Notes: a model not told the origin generated them from the letters alone. 64,000 nt of DNA from Lachnospiraceae bacterium (GCA_017543445.1 JAFYGB010000042.1:1-64000); one strand, 5' to 3'. Shown: positions 1 through 10,200, counted from the first letter of the stretch. Numbers and translations are program-made.

Positions 1-1
1 C

Positions 2-883
2 ACAGCAGCCGGCCTGGAGCTGACGAACAACTATATGGCGGCGGGCGCTCTCGGCGGTATCTACGCGTGGGACGAAGAGAAACATATCTACTATGCGTCG
101 ATCGATTTCACAGGCGCGAAGATCTACCCCGGCGGCCAGTCAAGTTACAAGAAAGAGGTGCAGTTCCGCATCCGCAATGCGGGCGGCATCTGGGACGATG
201 CGAACGATCCTTCGTTTGCATCCATCGCTTCGGTGGCCCAGGGTCAGGTGACCCGCGCGGCTTCGCTGGCGCTGTACGACGACGGCAAGCTCGTGTTCGG
301 TACTGAACCGGCCTCCGGTTCTTCCGCGGGGAAACAAGTCGTGCTGAACCCGAACGGCAACACGAACCAGGGCGGTCAGGGCAACCAGAATCAGGGTGGC
401 CAGGGCGGTACCGTTTCTCCTTCCGAGAAGGCGGCGTCGAGCGCTGTGCTTAGCGTGGAAAATACCGCCGGCGCGATGCAGGCGAATGGAAACACGATCT
501 CCGTGATGCTGAAGATCACGAATAAGTCCGACGGCTATCTGGATGTGAAGGATCTGGCGATCGAGTACTATTTCACGAAGGATGCGGCCGGCGGCCTGTC
601 CTTCTGGAACGACTACAGTTCGATCTCATCCGGCGGCTACAGCGAGATGAAGGGTGTGAGCGGTACATTTGCCGATGCGAAAGGAACCGACGCGGACACC
701 GTGTGTAAGATCCAGCTGCCTGATGCAGGAAAACTGGCTAAGGGCGGAGAACTGCAGGTCCAGATCCGCATCACGAAGTCCGACTGGTCGAATTTTAACC
801 TGGCGAATGACTATTCGACAAAAAGTGTAAAGAACATTGTAATTACCAATAAGGGCGAGGTAGTCTTCGGAACTCGCCCGTAA
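2..883 (+). CDS. Secreted protein with two family-3 cellulose-binding modules (5' end missing)
   Basis: The reading frame is open from base 2, so the gene begins before the window. The visible ~293 residues hold the C-terminal part of one CBM3-like beta-sandwich (to about residue 105, ending KLVFGTEP), a Gly/Gln/Asn linker (NQGGQGNQNQGG type), and a complete second module ending VVFGTRP. The second module shows CBM3 features: a central YYFTKD strand, an FWNDY aromatic segment and a closing VVFG strand. CBM3 modules bind crystalline cellulose and are usually attached to glycoside hydrolases or scaffold proteins. The catalytic part, if any, lies outside the window, so the enzyme class cannot be named. 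The stop lies 19 bases before the response regulator gene. Confidence 0.75.
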   Translation, partial: TAAGLELTNNYMAAGALGGIYAWDEEKHIYYASIDFTGAKIYPGGQSSYKKEVQFRIRNAGGIWDDANDPSFASIASVAQGQVTRAASLALYDDGKLVFGTEPASGSSAGKQVVLNPNGNTNQGGQGNQNQGGQGGTVSPSEKAASSAVLSVENTAGAMQANGNTISVMLKITNKSDGYLDVKDLAIEYYFTKDAAGGLSFWNDYSSISSGGYSEMKGVSGTFADAKGTDADTVCKIQLPDAGKLAKGGELQVQIRITKSDWSNFNLANDYSTKSVKNIVITNKGEVVFGTRP

Positions 884-902
884 GAGGAGAGAGGAGGCAG
901 CC

Positions 903-1616
903 ATGGCTGAAGCGCTTATCTACATCGTGGAAGATGACCGGAATATCCGGGAGATCGAGTCGTTCGCGCTGAAAAACAGCGGTTTTGAGATCCGCGAGTT
1001 CGAAACGGCGAAGCAATTCTACGCGGGGATCAACCAGAAGATCCCGCAGCTGGTGCTCCTCGATATCATGTTGCCGGAGGAGGACGGGCTGTCCATCCTG
1101 CAGAGGATCCGCAGAGCGCCGGAGACAGCGCGCGTGCCCGTCATGATGGTGACCGCGAAGTCGTCCGAAATGGATAAGGTGCGCGGCCTCGATCACGGGG
1201 CGGATGATTACATCACGAAACCGTTCGGCGTACTGGAACTCATTTCCCGGGTGAAGGCGCTGCTGCGCCGCGTGGAACTGCCGCAGACCGATGCGGTGCC
1301 GGACCATGCAGTGATAAAACTGGGGGATGTGACTCTGGACGACGGAAGATACATGGTGACAGTCGCCGGCGAGCCCTGCGACCTGACCCATAAAGAATTT
1401 GAATTATTGCGATATTTAATGCAGAATAACGGGATCGTGCTTTCGCGCAGCCGCATCATGGAACGTGTGTGGGGCGAGGATTACGAAGGCGAGACCCGGA
1501 CAGTGGATATGCATATTAAGACGCTAAGGCAGAAACTGCAGTCAGCAGGCGGCATGATCAAAACGGTGCGCAATGTCGGTTACATGATGGAGGCAGATCC
1601 GCACTCGCGTGGATGA
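903..1616 (+). CDS. OmpR/PhoB-family response regulator
   Basis: 237 residues. The N-terminal receiver domain (1-122) has the acidic pair E10-D11-D12, the phosphoacceptor D54 in LVLLDIMLP, and the K of YITKPF near 105. The C-terminal half is an OmpR-type winged helix with the usual LTHKEFELL and RTVDMHIKTLRQKL motifs. An AGGAGG site lies just before the ATG. The stop precedes the cognate kinase gene by about a dozen bases, so the two form an operon, probably also with the upstream CBM3 gene. The PhoB/PhoR subgroup is a reasonable guess from the sequence, but the signal is unknown. Confidence 0.93.
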   Translation: MAEALIYIVEDDRNIREIESFALKNSGFEIREFETAKQFYAGINQKIPQLVLLDIMLPEEDGLSILQRIRRAPETARVPVMMVTAKSSEMDKVRGLDHGADDYITKPFGVLELISRVKALLRRVELPQTDAVPDHAVIKLGDVTLDDGRYMVTVAGEPCDLTHKEFELLRYLMQNNGIVLSRSRIMERVWGEDYEGETRTVDMHIKTLRQKLQSAGGMIKTVRNVGYMMEADPHSRG

Positions 1617-1628
1617 TAGGAGGTGCCT

Positions 1629-2624
1629 ATGAGGAAGAATGCTACGATGTACCTTTCGGTGATGGTCATAGCCTTGATCGTCGGCGCCGTCGTTCTGACC
1701 ACCTTGGTCATCGGCCTGGTCGACACAGAGAACCCGCTTCCACTTACATCCCCGTACTTATACCTCGGCGTGGCCCTGGTCGTGATCGTGGGCGTTTTGA
1801 TCTCAGTCCTGTCATCGCGGCATGTGGTGCGGCGCATCGTGGAGCCGGTCGAGAAACTGGCAGAGGACCCGGAGGACACTACGGTCCGCTTATACAGTGA
1901 GCTCGAGCCGGTGGCGCAGACCATGCGAAGCCAACACGAGGAGATCGTGAAGAACGACCGCATGCGTAGTGAATTTACGGCCAATGTTTCGCACGAGCTG
2001 AAGACTCCGCTGACGGCGATCTCCGGGTATGCGGAGCTCATCGGGAGCGGCATGGGAAGCCCTGAGGATACGAAGCATTTCGCGGATGAGATCCACCGGA
2101 ATTCGAACCGCCTGCTGATGCTGATCGACGATATCATCCGCCTGTCGGAGCTGGACACCGCGCAGATCGAGGTGGACATGGAGCCGGTGAACCTGCTCGA
2201 TGTCGCGCAGACTTGCGTGGAGAACCTGAAAGCGAGCGCGGCGGAGCACAAGGTGACGCTGCATCTCGACGGAAAACCGGCGCATTTGAAGGCGAACCGG
2301 ACCATGATGGAGGAGCTCATTTTCAACCTTTGTGACAATGCGATCCGCTATAACAACGAGGGCGGAACGGTCTTCGTGAATGTCTCGGCGAATCGCGGCG
2401 TGGTCCTTTTATCGGTAAAGGATACCGGAATCGGCATTCCGAAGGAACATCAGGACCGCATTTTCGAGCGCTTCTACCGCGTGGATAAAAGTCGCTCCAA
2501 GCAAAGCGGCGGAACGGGCCTGGGGCTCGCGATCGTGAAGCATGTGGCTGCCCTGCATCAGGGCGAGATCACCGTGGAGAGTGAAGCCGGACAGGGGACC
2601 GAGATCACCATTGCGTTTAAATGA
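1629..2624 (+). CDS. Sensor histidine kinase, PhoR-like
   Basis: 331 residues from the ATG at 1629, which sits 4 bases after AGGAGGT; a GTG two codons upstream overlaps that site and is less likely. Two transmembrane segments (about 8-31 and 43-62) flank a very short outer loop, so no large sensor domain is present. A short HAMP-like stretch follows, then HisKA with H122 in NVSHELKTPL, the N box NLCDNAIRYN, and G boxes DTGIGIP and GGTGLGLAI. It would autophosphorylate and pass phosphate to D54 of the regulator just upstream. The small outer loop suggests sensing in the membrane or via a partner. Confidence 0.93.
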   Translation: MRKNATMYLSVMVIALIVGAVVLTTLVIGLVDTENPLPLTSPYLYLGVALVVIVGVLISVLSSRHVVRRIVEPVEKLAEDPEDTTVRLYSELEPVAQTMRSQHEEIVKNDRMRSEFTANVSHELKTPLTAISGYAELIGSGMGSPEDTKHFADEIHRNSNRLLMLIDDIIRLSELDTAQIEVDMEPVNLLDVAQTCVENLKASAAEHKVTLHLDGKPAHLKANRTMMEELIFNLCDNAIRYNNEGGTVFVNVSANRGVVLLSVKDTGIGIPKEHQDRIFERFYRVDKSRSKQSGGTGLGLAIVKHVAALHQGEITVESEAGQGTEITIAFK

Positions 2625-2646
2625 TCATATTTAGGGAGAAATATAA

Positions 2647-3030
2647 ATGAAAAAGATGAAAAGAGTTATATTTTTCGTATTCGCGATTTGTTTCGCGATG
2701 GCACTCGTCGGATGCACACCTCGGACAGGTAAGTATAACCTGGCGGATATGACCATAGACGGTCAAAATTATTTGGATATGATTCGGATCGTGAATGCAA
2801 TGGACGAAGAAATCGGTTATTTGGAGATCGTCGATGGGAAAAATGCTAAATTAGTCACCGGAGTCAGCACTGGGGATAAAAGTGTAAATCTGCTTACATA
2901 TGACAGCAACTATTTCTACCTTGTAGAAGATGGTTCAAAGATCGACTATAAGTATGATTTCATCGCCGGTACCATTTCCTTTAGCTATAATGAGGAAGGC
3001 CATAATATGGAGATGACTTTTAAGAAGTAG
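2647..3030 (+). CDS. Small lipoprotein, paralog of the next gene
   Basis: 127 residues with a lipoprotein signal peptide ending in the lipobox LVGC (Cys about residue 23), preceded by GGAGAAATATAA. The mature part is a compact, probably all-beta domain containing RTGKYNL, EIGYLEIVDGKNAK and a closing MEMTFKK. It matches the protein encoded at 3132 along its length, so the two are tandem duplicates. It begins 22 bases after the kinase stop and is probably in the same transcript. Function is not recognised. It is more AT-rich than the kinase gene. Confidence 0.8.
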   Translation: MKKMKRVIFFVFAICFAMALVGCTPRTGKYNLADMTIDGQNYLDMIRIVNAMDEEIGYLEIVDGKNAKLVTGVSTGDKSVNLLTYDSNYFYLVEDGSKIDYKYDFIAGTISFSYNEEGHNMEMTFKK

Positions 3031-3058
3031 AGCGTCTGAAAAGTTCGTGCGGTCGGGC

Positions 3059-3087
3059 TTGATTTTATGCAGAAGATATGCTATAAT
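3059..3087 (+). promoter_or_regulatory. Sigma-A type promoter for the second small lipoprotein
   Basis: TTGATT (3059-3064) and TATAAT (3082-3087) are separated by 17 bases, followed by a leader of about 40 bases. It gives the second lipoprotein its own transcript. Confidence 0.65.
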
Positions 3088-3131
3088 CCATCTGGGTTAT
3101 ACCCATATTATTCCGTAGGAGGGAACACAAA

Positions 3132-3497
3132 ATGAAAAGAATGAAGAGAGTTTTGGCATTAGTACTGGCACTTTGCTTTGCTATGTCTCTCGTAGGTTGC
3201 GGCGGCGGTAGCCTTAAGACCGGCAAGTATGTTCTGGACGAGTATAAGGTCAATGGTCAGGATCTGATGGCGGTTCTTGCTATTACCGGAATGACTGGCG
3301 AACAGATCGGTTATCTTGAGGTCATCGACGATAAGAATGCAAAGATGGTTATCAATGGTGACGAAACGAAACTGACTTACGATGGAAGCTATTTCTATAT
3401 GGATGGTCAGAAGCAATCTTATAAGGTCAGCGGAAGCAAGATCTCTATGTCAATGTCCGAGGGCGGGCAGACCATGGAATTGGTTTTTAAGAAGTAA
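3132..3497 (+). CDS. Small lipoprotein, tandem paralog
   Basis: 121 residues. The signal peptide ends in lipobox LVGC. The mature domain has KTGKYVLDEYKVNGQ, EQIGYLEVIDDKNAKM and ends MELVFKK, matching the paralog encoded at 2647. The ribosome site TAGGAGGG lies ahead of the ATG. It has its own promoter and a strong terminator, so it can be expressed independently of the two-component pair. Family function is unknown; the protein is expected to be anchored on the outer face of the membrane. Confidence 0.82.
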   Translation: MKRMKRVLALVLALCFAMSLVGCGGGSLKTGKYVLDEYKVNGQDLMAVLAITGMTGEQIGYLEVIDDKNAKMVINGDETKLTYDGSYFYMDGQKQSYKVSGSKISMSMSEGGQTMELVFKK

Positions 3498-3519
3498 TAG
3501 TTTTAAATTCGGAAAAAAG

Positions 3520-3552
3520 CGGGACATCTGCAGGTGCGGATGTCCCGTTTTG
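3520..3552. terminator. Bidirectional intrinsic terminator
   Basis: CGGGACATC (3520-3528) pairs with GATGTCCCG (3539-3547). It is followed by TTTTGG on the plus strand and by GCTTTTTTCC on the minus strand, serving the two convergent genes. Confidence 0.85.
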
Positions 3553-3570
3553 GTTTATCTTCGGATCGGG

Positions 3571-3918
3571 TCACTTCTTTGCGTTTATTCGCTCCGTCAT
3601 GGCGTCGTACTGTTTATACATGTACTGCACACCGTTTTCCAGCAGGTAGTAGTGGGAAATGTACGGAATGAGCAGCACCAGAAGCAGGACGAACAGGACG
3701 ATCAGCATGATCTGAAAGTCTGCCAGCAGGAAGCCGAGCGACATGAAGGTGAAGATCGCAAAGGCCAGCGTCACCATCAGGTGAATGAGGCGTTCATGCT
3801 GAAAGAAGCCGACCTGGATGAGGTGCTCCTCGCGGACAGCCTCCCAGTCGGTCTCGGGCGCATCGGCCGCGAGCAGTTCGTCAATATGCTTCATATAATC
3901 CAGGATCCTACGTTTCAT
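3571..3918 (-). CDS. Small integral membrane protein of unknown function
   Basis: 115 residues. A hydrophilic acidic N-terminus of about 47 residues is followed by two adjacent transmembrane helices (about 48-66 and 69-88) and a short tail ending TERINAKK. The start ATG is preceded by AGGAAGG. It is a single gene convergent with the lipoproteins and shares their terminator. No family is recognised beyond a two-helix membrane protein. Confidence 0.7.
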   Translation of the reverse strand: MKRRILDYMKHIDELLAADAPETDWEAVREEHLIQVGFFQHERLIHLMVTLAFAIFTFMSLGFLLADFQIMLIVLFVLLLVLLIPYISHYYLLENGVQYMYKQYDAMTERINAKK

Positions 3919-4032
3919 AGTTATCGCCTTCCTTTCTTATGGTTTTGCCGTAACCGCTCCAACTATCTGCATTATACCACAAAAAAAGGAGAGCAGAAAC
4001 GGCATTTTCCGTTAAATAATTCACAAAGGGAG

Positions 4033-4061
4033 TTGACAAGCCCATCCGGGTGTGTTACGAT
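4033..4061 (+). promoter_or_regulatory. Promoter of the FMN riboswitch-ribU transcript
   Basis: TTGACA (4033-4038), a 17-base spacer and TACGAT (4056-4061), about 28 bases before the first riboswitch base. Confidence 0.75.
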
Positions 4062-4088
4062 ACTCGTGTCGAAAGACAACAATAATAA

Positions 4089-4216
4089 CTTCGGGGCAAG
4101 GTGAAAATCCTTACCGGCGGTCACAGTCCGCGAGTCGGCTTAGGCTGACAGATCAGGTGTAATTCCTGAACCGACAGTAACGCGCTTGAGCGCGAAGTCT
4201 GGATGAGAGAAGTGCA
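4089..4216 (+). promoter_or_regulatory. FMN riboswitch (RFN element)
   Basis: The conserved RFN blocks are visible in order: CTTCGGGGCAAGGTGAAAATCC, ACCGGCGGTCACAGTCCGCGAG, GATCAGGTGTAATTCCTGAACCGACAGT, and AGTCTGGATGAGAGAAG at the 3' end. It is followed by a terminator hairpin at 4267 and then ribU, so flavin mononucleotide should switch off ribU by transcription termination. Confidence 0.96.
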
Positions 4217-4266
4217 ATGATGGACATGATGTTCGGCAGGCGTTGCCGACATTGATTCCGAGCCCG

Positions 4267-4295
4267 AAGTTTGCAAGATGTTGCAAACTTTTTTT
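4267..4295 (+). terminator. Riboswitch-controlled terminator
   Basis: AAGTTTGCAA (4267-4276), loop GATG, TTGCAAACTT (4281-4290), then a T run. It lies between the FMN aptamer and ribU and is the likely expression platform. Confidence 0.88.
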
Positions 4296-4393
4296 GTGCG
4301 CATTTTCCGATAAGCATGAAGGCGCGCAAATAGCGGCCGTGGGGCGTCCATCCAAACCAACTCCATGTTTCGATCCCCGGATCGGAGGAAAAA

Positions 4394-5242
4394 ATGTTAA
4401 AAAATGTTGCAACTGTAGTGGCGGATAAGGCTGCCGAGGGCTATAATCTGGGGAAGAATATCTCCAAATTCGGAGAGTCGATCCAGAAGAACTTCGGGTT
4501 CTTCATGGTCGTTATCGGAACGGCCGTGGGTCTCGTTGTTCTGTCCATTCTGCTCGAGAAGATCGCGTATAAACTCAACGGACAGAAGCGCATACGCATG
4601 AACACCACATTGACCATAACGGTCTGCGGTATGTTAAGCGCCATCGCTGCCGTGCTGATGTGGTTTGAGTTCCCGGTGTTCTTCGCGCCGCCTTCCATGT
4701 ATAAGATGGACTTTTCGGACATCCCGGCGATCATCGCTGGTATGGCATTCGGACCGGTTTCCGGTGTCGTAGTCGAGTTCGTGAAGATCATCCTGAAGGC
4801 ACTCATCCTGAAGCCGACGTCCACCGCATTTGTCGGTGAATACGCAAACTTTGTGGTCGGTTGTGCGCTGGTCGTTCCCGCATCGTTTATCTTCCAGTGC
4901 CGCAGATCGTTTAAGAGTATGCTGGTCGGCGGTATCGTTGGTATCTTAGTCATGACGACGTTTGGTACCGCGATGAATGCGATCTATTTCATTCCGAAGC
5001 TCGGCGATATGTTTGGTATGCCGGTCGATGTGATCGTTTCGTTCGGCACCGCGATCTGGCCGTCCATCGACAGTCTGACGAAGTTTGTGTTCTACTGCGT
5101 CGCGCCGCTAAACCTGCTGAAGGGCGGCGTAGCCATCGCTTTGGTGCTGGTCGCTTATTATCCGATCACACATGCGCTCCGTTCGCTGCTGAGTTCGCAG
5201 CAGAGCGTACCTGCCGAAGAGATCCAGCCGAAAAAAGCTTGA
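4394..5242 (+). CDS. ribU: Riboflavin ECF transporter substrate-binding component RibU
   Basis: 282 residues. From about residue 75 it is a RibU-type S component: TVCGMLSAIAAVL, FPVFFAPPSMYKMDFSDIP and IAGMAFGPVSGVVVEFVK are hallmark segments. About six membrane helices are predicted. The N-terminus is longer than usual (S components are commonly 180-210 residues) and adds one extra helix (about 34-54). RibU works with the shared EcfA/A'/T module, which is not in this window. The FMN riboswitch upstream supports the substrate. The start has CGGAGG 7 bases upstream. Confidence 0.93.
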   Translation: MLKNVATVVADKAAEGYNLGKNISKFGESIQKNFGFFMVVIGTAVGLVVLSILLEKIAYKLNGQKRIRMNTTLTITVCGMLSAIAAVLMWFEFPVFFAPPSMYKMDFSDIPAIIAGMAFGPVSGVVVEFVKIILKALILKPTSTAFVGEYANFVVGCALVVPASFIFQCRRSFKSMLVGGIVGILVMTTFGTAMNAIYFIPKLGDMFGMPVDVIVSFGTAIWPSIDSLTKFVFYCVAPLNLLKGGVAIALVLVAYYPITHALRSLLSSQQSVPAEEIQPKKA

Positions 5243-5258
5243 TAGATCTTAAGAATCC

Positions 5259-5297
5259 ACCTGCCGGAGGCCTCGCGCCGACGGCAGGTTTGCTTTT
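5259..5297 (+). terminator. Terminator after ribU
   Basis: ACCTGCCG (5259-5266) pairs with CGGCAGGT (5282-5289), followed by TTGCTTTTGC. Confidence 0.7.
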
Positions 5298-5359
5298 GCA
5301 AACGACGTTTTTTTCTTGTATTCGCATCTTGCGTTTTTGCATGTAAAGGCATAAAAAAC

Positions 5360-5388
5360 TTGCAAATCTGTTTGAGTTGCGGTATAGT
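5360..5388 (+). promoter_or_regulatory. Promoter of the ABC exporter operon
   Basis: TTGCAA (5360-5365), a 17-base spacer and TATAGT (5383-5388), 47 bases before the ATG. Confidence 0.65.
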
Positions 5389-5435
5389 AAAGAATAGAAA
5401 CTGGGTTATTATCCGGTGTAACTAGGAGAAGTAGG

Positions 5436-7229
5436 ATGAAGAGACTTATCAGATACTTGAAAGAGTATAGAAAAGAATGTATCATCGGCCCCGTATTTAA
5501 GTTACTGGAGGCCATTTTTGAGTTGAGCATTCCGATCGTCATGATGAATATACTTCGCCGTGTGAATGAGTACGCCACCTGGGATCCGAATTCCCTCACG
5601 GAGGCGCAGAGGGCCGTGGCAAAGGCACCTTCATCACCGACGCTGTACATCATCGGAATGGGGGTCGTACTGCTGCTGTTAGGAGCGATCGGTCTCGCGT
5701 GTGCATTGACCGCACAGTTTTTTGCGGCGAAAGCGGCGACCGGCATGGCAACCTCCCTGCGTAGAGACATGTTCCAGCAGATCAACTATCTGTCATATAA
5801 CGAACTGGATAAGGTCGGAACTTCGACGTTGATCTCCCGTATGATCAACGACGTAAACCAAGTCCAGACGGCATTGAACCTGACACTCCGATTAGTGCTT
5901 CGTTCTCCCTTCGTGGTATTCGGCGCCATGATCATGGCATTTACCATCCAGGGCGACATGGGCGCCATCTTTATCCTCGTGATCGCGGTTTTGTCAGTCA
6001 TCGTTTTCGGTATCATGCTGAAGACGCTCCCGATCATGAAGAATACGCAGAAACAGTTTGATAAAGTTTTGCTTTCTACACGCGAAAACCTGGCCGGTGT
6101 TCGCGTGGTTCGTGCGTTCAATCGCGAAGAAGATGAGAAGAACTCGTTCTACAATGAAAGCAACCGTTTGATGGGCTTCCAGCGTGTGACCGCGAAGTGG
6201 ACCGCTCTTATGAACCCGTTGACCTATGCAGTCGTAAACCTGGGCGTTCTGATCATCCTCTGGTGGGGCCAGAATAAAGTTCGCTCGGCGACCGCTACGA
6301 TCGATGCGGCATCCCTGATCGCTTTGGTTCAGTACATGTCCATGATCCTCGCAGAGCTCGTGAAACTGGCGAACCTCATCATTACATTGACCCGTTCGGT
6401 GGCTTGCGGCCAGCGTATCGTGGAAGTTCTCGAATTGTCGAGCTCGATCAAGGACGACAACACCTACCCGGCCAGCCCGGCGGCAAATGCTCCGAAGATC
6501 GAATTCAAGGATGTGTCCATGAGGTATGTCGACGCGGAGGAGGACGCATTGTCGAAGATCTCCTTTAAGATCCAGAAGGGTGAGATGGTCGGCATTATCG
6601 GCGGTACCGGTTCCGGTAAGTCTACGCTGGTAAATATGATCCCGCGTTTCTATGACGCATCGGAAGGCATCATCCTGATCGATGGTCGTGATATCGGCGG
6701 TTATCCGTTGAAGCAGTTACGAAATAAGATCGGTATCGTTCCGCAACAGGCGACTCTGTTTAAGGGAACGATCCGTGATAATATCCTTTGGGGCAGCCCG
6801 GGTGCGACGGACCGCGAGGTCAATGAAGCTCTGAAGACGGCGCAGGCTCTGAACATCGTTGAAGAGAAGCAGGAAAAACTGGATTTCATGGTCGAGCAGG
6901 GTGGCCGCAACCTCTCCGGAGGACAGCGTCAGCGACTCACGATCGCACGTGCGCTCGTTCGTCGCCCCGACATCCTGATCATGGATGACAGTGCGTCTGC
7001 ATTGGATTTCCTGACGGAGTCGAATCTTCGTAAGGCGATCCGTGAGGAACGGAAGAATATGACCATGCTCATCGTTACGCAACGTGTTGCATCGATCATG
7101 GATGCGGACCGCATCATCGTGATGGATGACGGTGCGATCATTGGCATGGGCACACATAGTGAGTTGCTGGATAGTTGTGAAGCATATCGTGAGATCTGCG
7201 CTTCCCAGTTAACGGTAGAGGAGGTGTAA
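5436..7229 (+). CDS. ABC exporter subunit with degenerate ATPase site (half of a heterodimer)
   Basis: 597 residues: a type IV exporter membrane domain with about six helices (1-320) fused to a nucleotide-binding domain (345-590). Walker A is GGTGSGKST (about 388) and the signature is LSGGQ (about 493). Walker B reads ILIMDD, with Asp where the catalytic Glu normally sits, and the switch His is Gln (VTQRVAS). This pattern is known from the catalytically weak subunit of heterodimeric exporters such as TM287/TM288 and BmrCD. The partner, with a normal site, begins 3 bases after the stop. Substrate is unknown. Confidence 0.93.
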   Translation: MKRLIRYLKEYRKECIIGPVFKLLEAIFELSIPIVMMNILRRVNEYATWDPNSLTEAQRAVAKAPSSPTLYIIGMGVVLLLLGAIGLACALTAQFFAAKAATGMATSLRRDMFQQINYLSYNELDKVGTSTLISRMINDVNQVQTALNLTLRLVLRSPFVVFGAMIMAFTIQGDMGAIFILVIAVLSVIVFGIMLKTLPIMKNTQKQFDKVLLSTRENLAGVRVVRAFNREEDEKNSFYNESNRLMGFQRVTAKWTALMNPLTYAVVNLGVLIILWWGQNKVRSATATIDAASLIALVQYMSMILAELVKLANLIITLTRSVACGQRIVEVLELSSSIKDDNTYPASPAANAPKIEFKDVSMRYVDAEEDALSKISFKIQKGEMVGIIGGTGSGKSTLVNMIPRFYDASEGIILIDGRDIGGYPLKQLRNKIGIVPQQATLFKGTIRDNILWGSPGATDREVNEALKTAQALNIVEEKQEKLDFMVEQGGRNLSGGQRQRLTIARALVRRPDILIMDDSASALDFLTESNLRKAIREERKNMTMLIVTQRVASIMDADRIIVMDDGAIIGMGTHSELLDSCEAYREICASQLTVEEV

Positions 7230-7232
7230 GTC

Positions 7233-10200
7233 ATGAAGAAGAAAAATGATACGACGAATTTTTCTGATTTGACTCCTCAGGACGAGCAGATCAATACCGA
7301 AAACAGCAGCTGGAAGCCGCATATGAAAGTTAAGTCGTCAAAGGATCAGGCGGTAGATTGGCAGCGTGAACTTTTGGCGAAGATGTACCCGACGAAGCAG
7401 AGTGCAGAAGAGGCATCGCCTTCACAGGTCGAGTCGGAGGTACAGGCACCGCTTCGTACGGAGGAGAATCCGTACGCTTTGGAGATCGCAGGACGCAGAC
7501 CGGCGCAAGATGAACCGGTCCGCAATGCATACAGTAATGCATATACCGATACTACGCCCGAGGATATCGAGACGGGCGGAGAGGCTTATTCCCGCCTGGC
7601 GAAGCCGAAGACGGAGAAGGAAGCAGTTGTGGGCGGCGCAAAGCGGAGCTATCGTAAGATGGCCGGCGCCAGCGATGGCCCGAAGATGCGTAAACTGGGT
7701 CAGGATTACAGTTCGGGCGACGGAGATGATGCCCGTCTGGATACCGAGAGTATGCGTGAGCAGGCTCCCGTAGCGGATGAGAAGCCGAAGGTTTTGGATG
7801 CGCTGGATCGTCTTTTCGGAGACGAGGTTCCGCAGATGTCGGAAGAGGAAATGGAGCGTATCGCTGCAGAACAGGCAATCGCAGCCCGTAAGGCAGCACA
7901 GCATGCCCAGGAGGAAGCTGCGCGCGCACAGGCGGAGGCTGAAGCAGCAGCGAGTCGCGCACATGAAGCAGCCGAGGCGGCTCAGGAGAAAGTCCGTCAG
8001 GAACAGGCACATCAGGAGGCACAGCAGGCCGCCCAGGCGAAGCCTAAGAAAACGAAGAAGCAGGCGAAGCAGGCGCCTGAACCGCAGCAGGCACAGCCGC
8101 AGCCGCAAGTTCAGCAGCCACAGGAGCCGGCACCGAGTTCGCCGGTACAGTCCCGCCGCAGGAAACGTAATCTCCTGATGGATGAGGAGGACGTAAATAA
8201 TGTTTGGAACATGAGCGGCTTCTTTGGCGTAGACGCTCAGAAGAGTGCGCCTGCACCGCAGGAAGAAGTTCATGAAGAACCGGTCGAGGAGGAGTACGAA
8301 GAAGAGTACGACGAGACCGAAGAATATGAGGAGACTCCCGAGGGGTTCGAGGGCGAAGAGTATACGGAAGAGTCCGAGGAATACGAGGACGAAGAGTACG
8401 ACGAAGAGCCCGATGAAGAGCCCGAGATGGATGACGAAGAGTACGACGAGGAGTCTGAAGACGAAGAGTACGAGGAAGAATCCGACGAGGAAGACGAGGA
8501 GTACGAGGAGTACGAGGAGTACGACGAAGAAGACGAAACTGACGAGGAACCTTACGATTCATCGTATGAAACGGCTAGTAAGGCAGAGCAGCCTACCCCT
8601 GAACCTGTGAAGAAAGAACGCGACAGCGTTCGCGCGCAGCGTGCCCGCGTAAGAGCGGCGACTGCCGGAATGGATGCAGACGAAGTCCACGATCAGATGA
8701 AAGAGATGGTGGAAGCCGCTGCATTGGCCGCAGAAGAAGCTCGTGCCGCACAGGCAGAAGCAGAAGAGGAAGTAAGCCGCATCGCGGCAGCCTTGCAGGT
8801 AGCAAAAGCGAAGGCGGACGCTGCCGAAGAGAAGGCGAAGAATTCCACAGGTTCTGCTAGCACCGCAGGTTCCAGACCGGGTGCACCCGCTCAGCCTGCA
8901 AATGATGCAGAGGCTGCAGCACAGCGCCGTAAGCGTTTGATGGATTTCTCGAACGATGAGATCCTGCAGGGTGGCGCAGGTTCCCGAAGCTTCCATTTGC
9001 CGGCGAGCATGATGCGTGGAGCAGGTCCGTCGAAGACGGCTCCTGTTGATGATAAAAAAGCAGCCCAGCAGGCGCGTGAAAAAGCGAACCAGCTGCAGGA
9101 AGAACTCCGTAAGGCGGAGACCGTCCTGGCGGAACGCGAGCGCGCGGTAGAAGATGCGAAGGCAGTATTGACCGCTACCGAAGAGATGGCGGAGAATGCC
9201 GACGTTGAGGCATACATTGCTCAGGGTAAGATCCTGTATCAGGAAGTTGATAATAAGACCGCGACCGGTGAGCCGGATAAACTCGCGGAGAATACAGTTT
9301 CCCGTGAAGAGTCCTCTTCACAGGCATCGCTTTCGGCACGCAGCGCAGCACGCGCCCGTGAGGAAGCTCCGAAGCAGAATAAACTGCGTAAGGAAGATAT
9401 CTTCGTTGGTGGACAGATGTCCTCCTACGAGGCTGCACTCGATGCGAAGCGCAGAAAACAGCGTGGCACGGCAGTATCGCCGACCGCTACGACGGTCGTT
9501 CCGCCTTCACCTGCACAACTTAAGAATATCCCGGATATGGAGACTCCGGCAGAGTCCCCGATCCCTACTGCTAAGATCCCGAGCGTTAAGAATAAGACCT
9601 TCCGTAAGCTGATGAAATATTCGGCAGCGCAGGTTCCATACATCACATTTTCGATGATCATGACCTTCGTATGCGTAGTGGCACAGTTGTTTGCCGTTAT
9701 GACCGTCGGAACCATGATCGATAACATCCGTGAGTTCGGAAGCGTCAGCGGAAGCGATGGACACAATCAGATCATCCTGCTTTTGGCGGCGATCGTTGTG
9801 GCAGCGGTTACTCAGTTTGCGAGTGAAGCAGCAAATAACCACGTTACTTATCACATTATCCGTAATATACGTACGAAGGCGTTTAATCACCTTCAGTCGG
9901 TGCCGATCCGTTTCCTGGATTCCAAGAAACACGGCGAACTGATCAATACCGTCATGACGGATGTAGAACAGATCTCCGATGGCCTGTTAATGGGCTTCTC
10001 GCAGTTCTTCTCCGGCATCGTGATGATCGTTTGTACGATCTTGTTCATGCTCTACATCAACTGGATGTTGGCGATCGTAGTTGCATTACTGACACCGCTT
10101 TCTATCCTTGTAGCGCGTGAGATCGCTACCCGTACGCATAAGATGTTCTCGACACAGTCGCAGGAGCGTGCGGATCTGTCTGCATTCATCGAAGAGATGG

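Noticed and set aside
7422-8562. Arg/Leu-rich frames opposite and beside the acidic tract of the ABC gene
   Set aside because: Low-complexity GAG/GAA codons leave the other frames open; composition is absurd for a protein and starts are unsupported.
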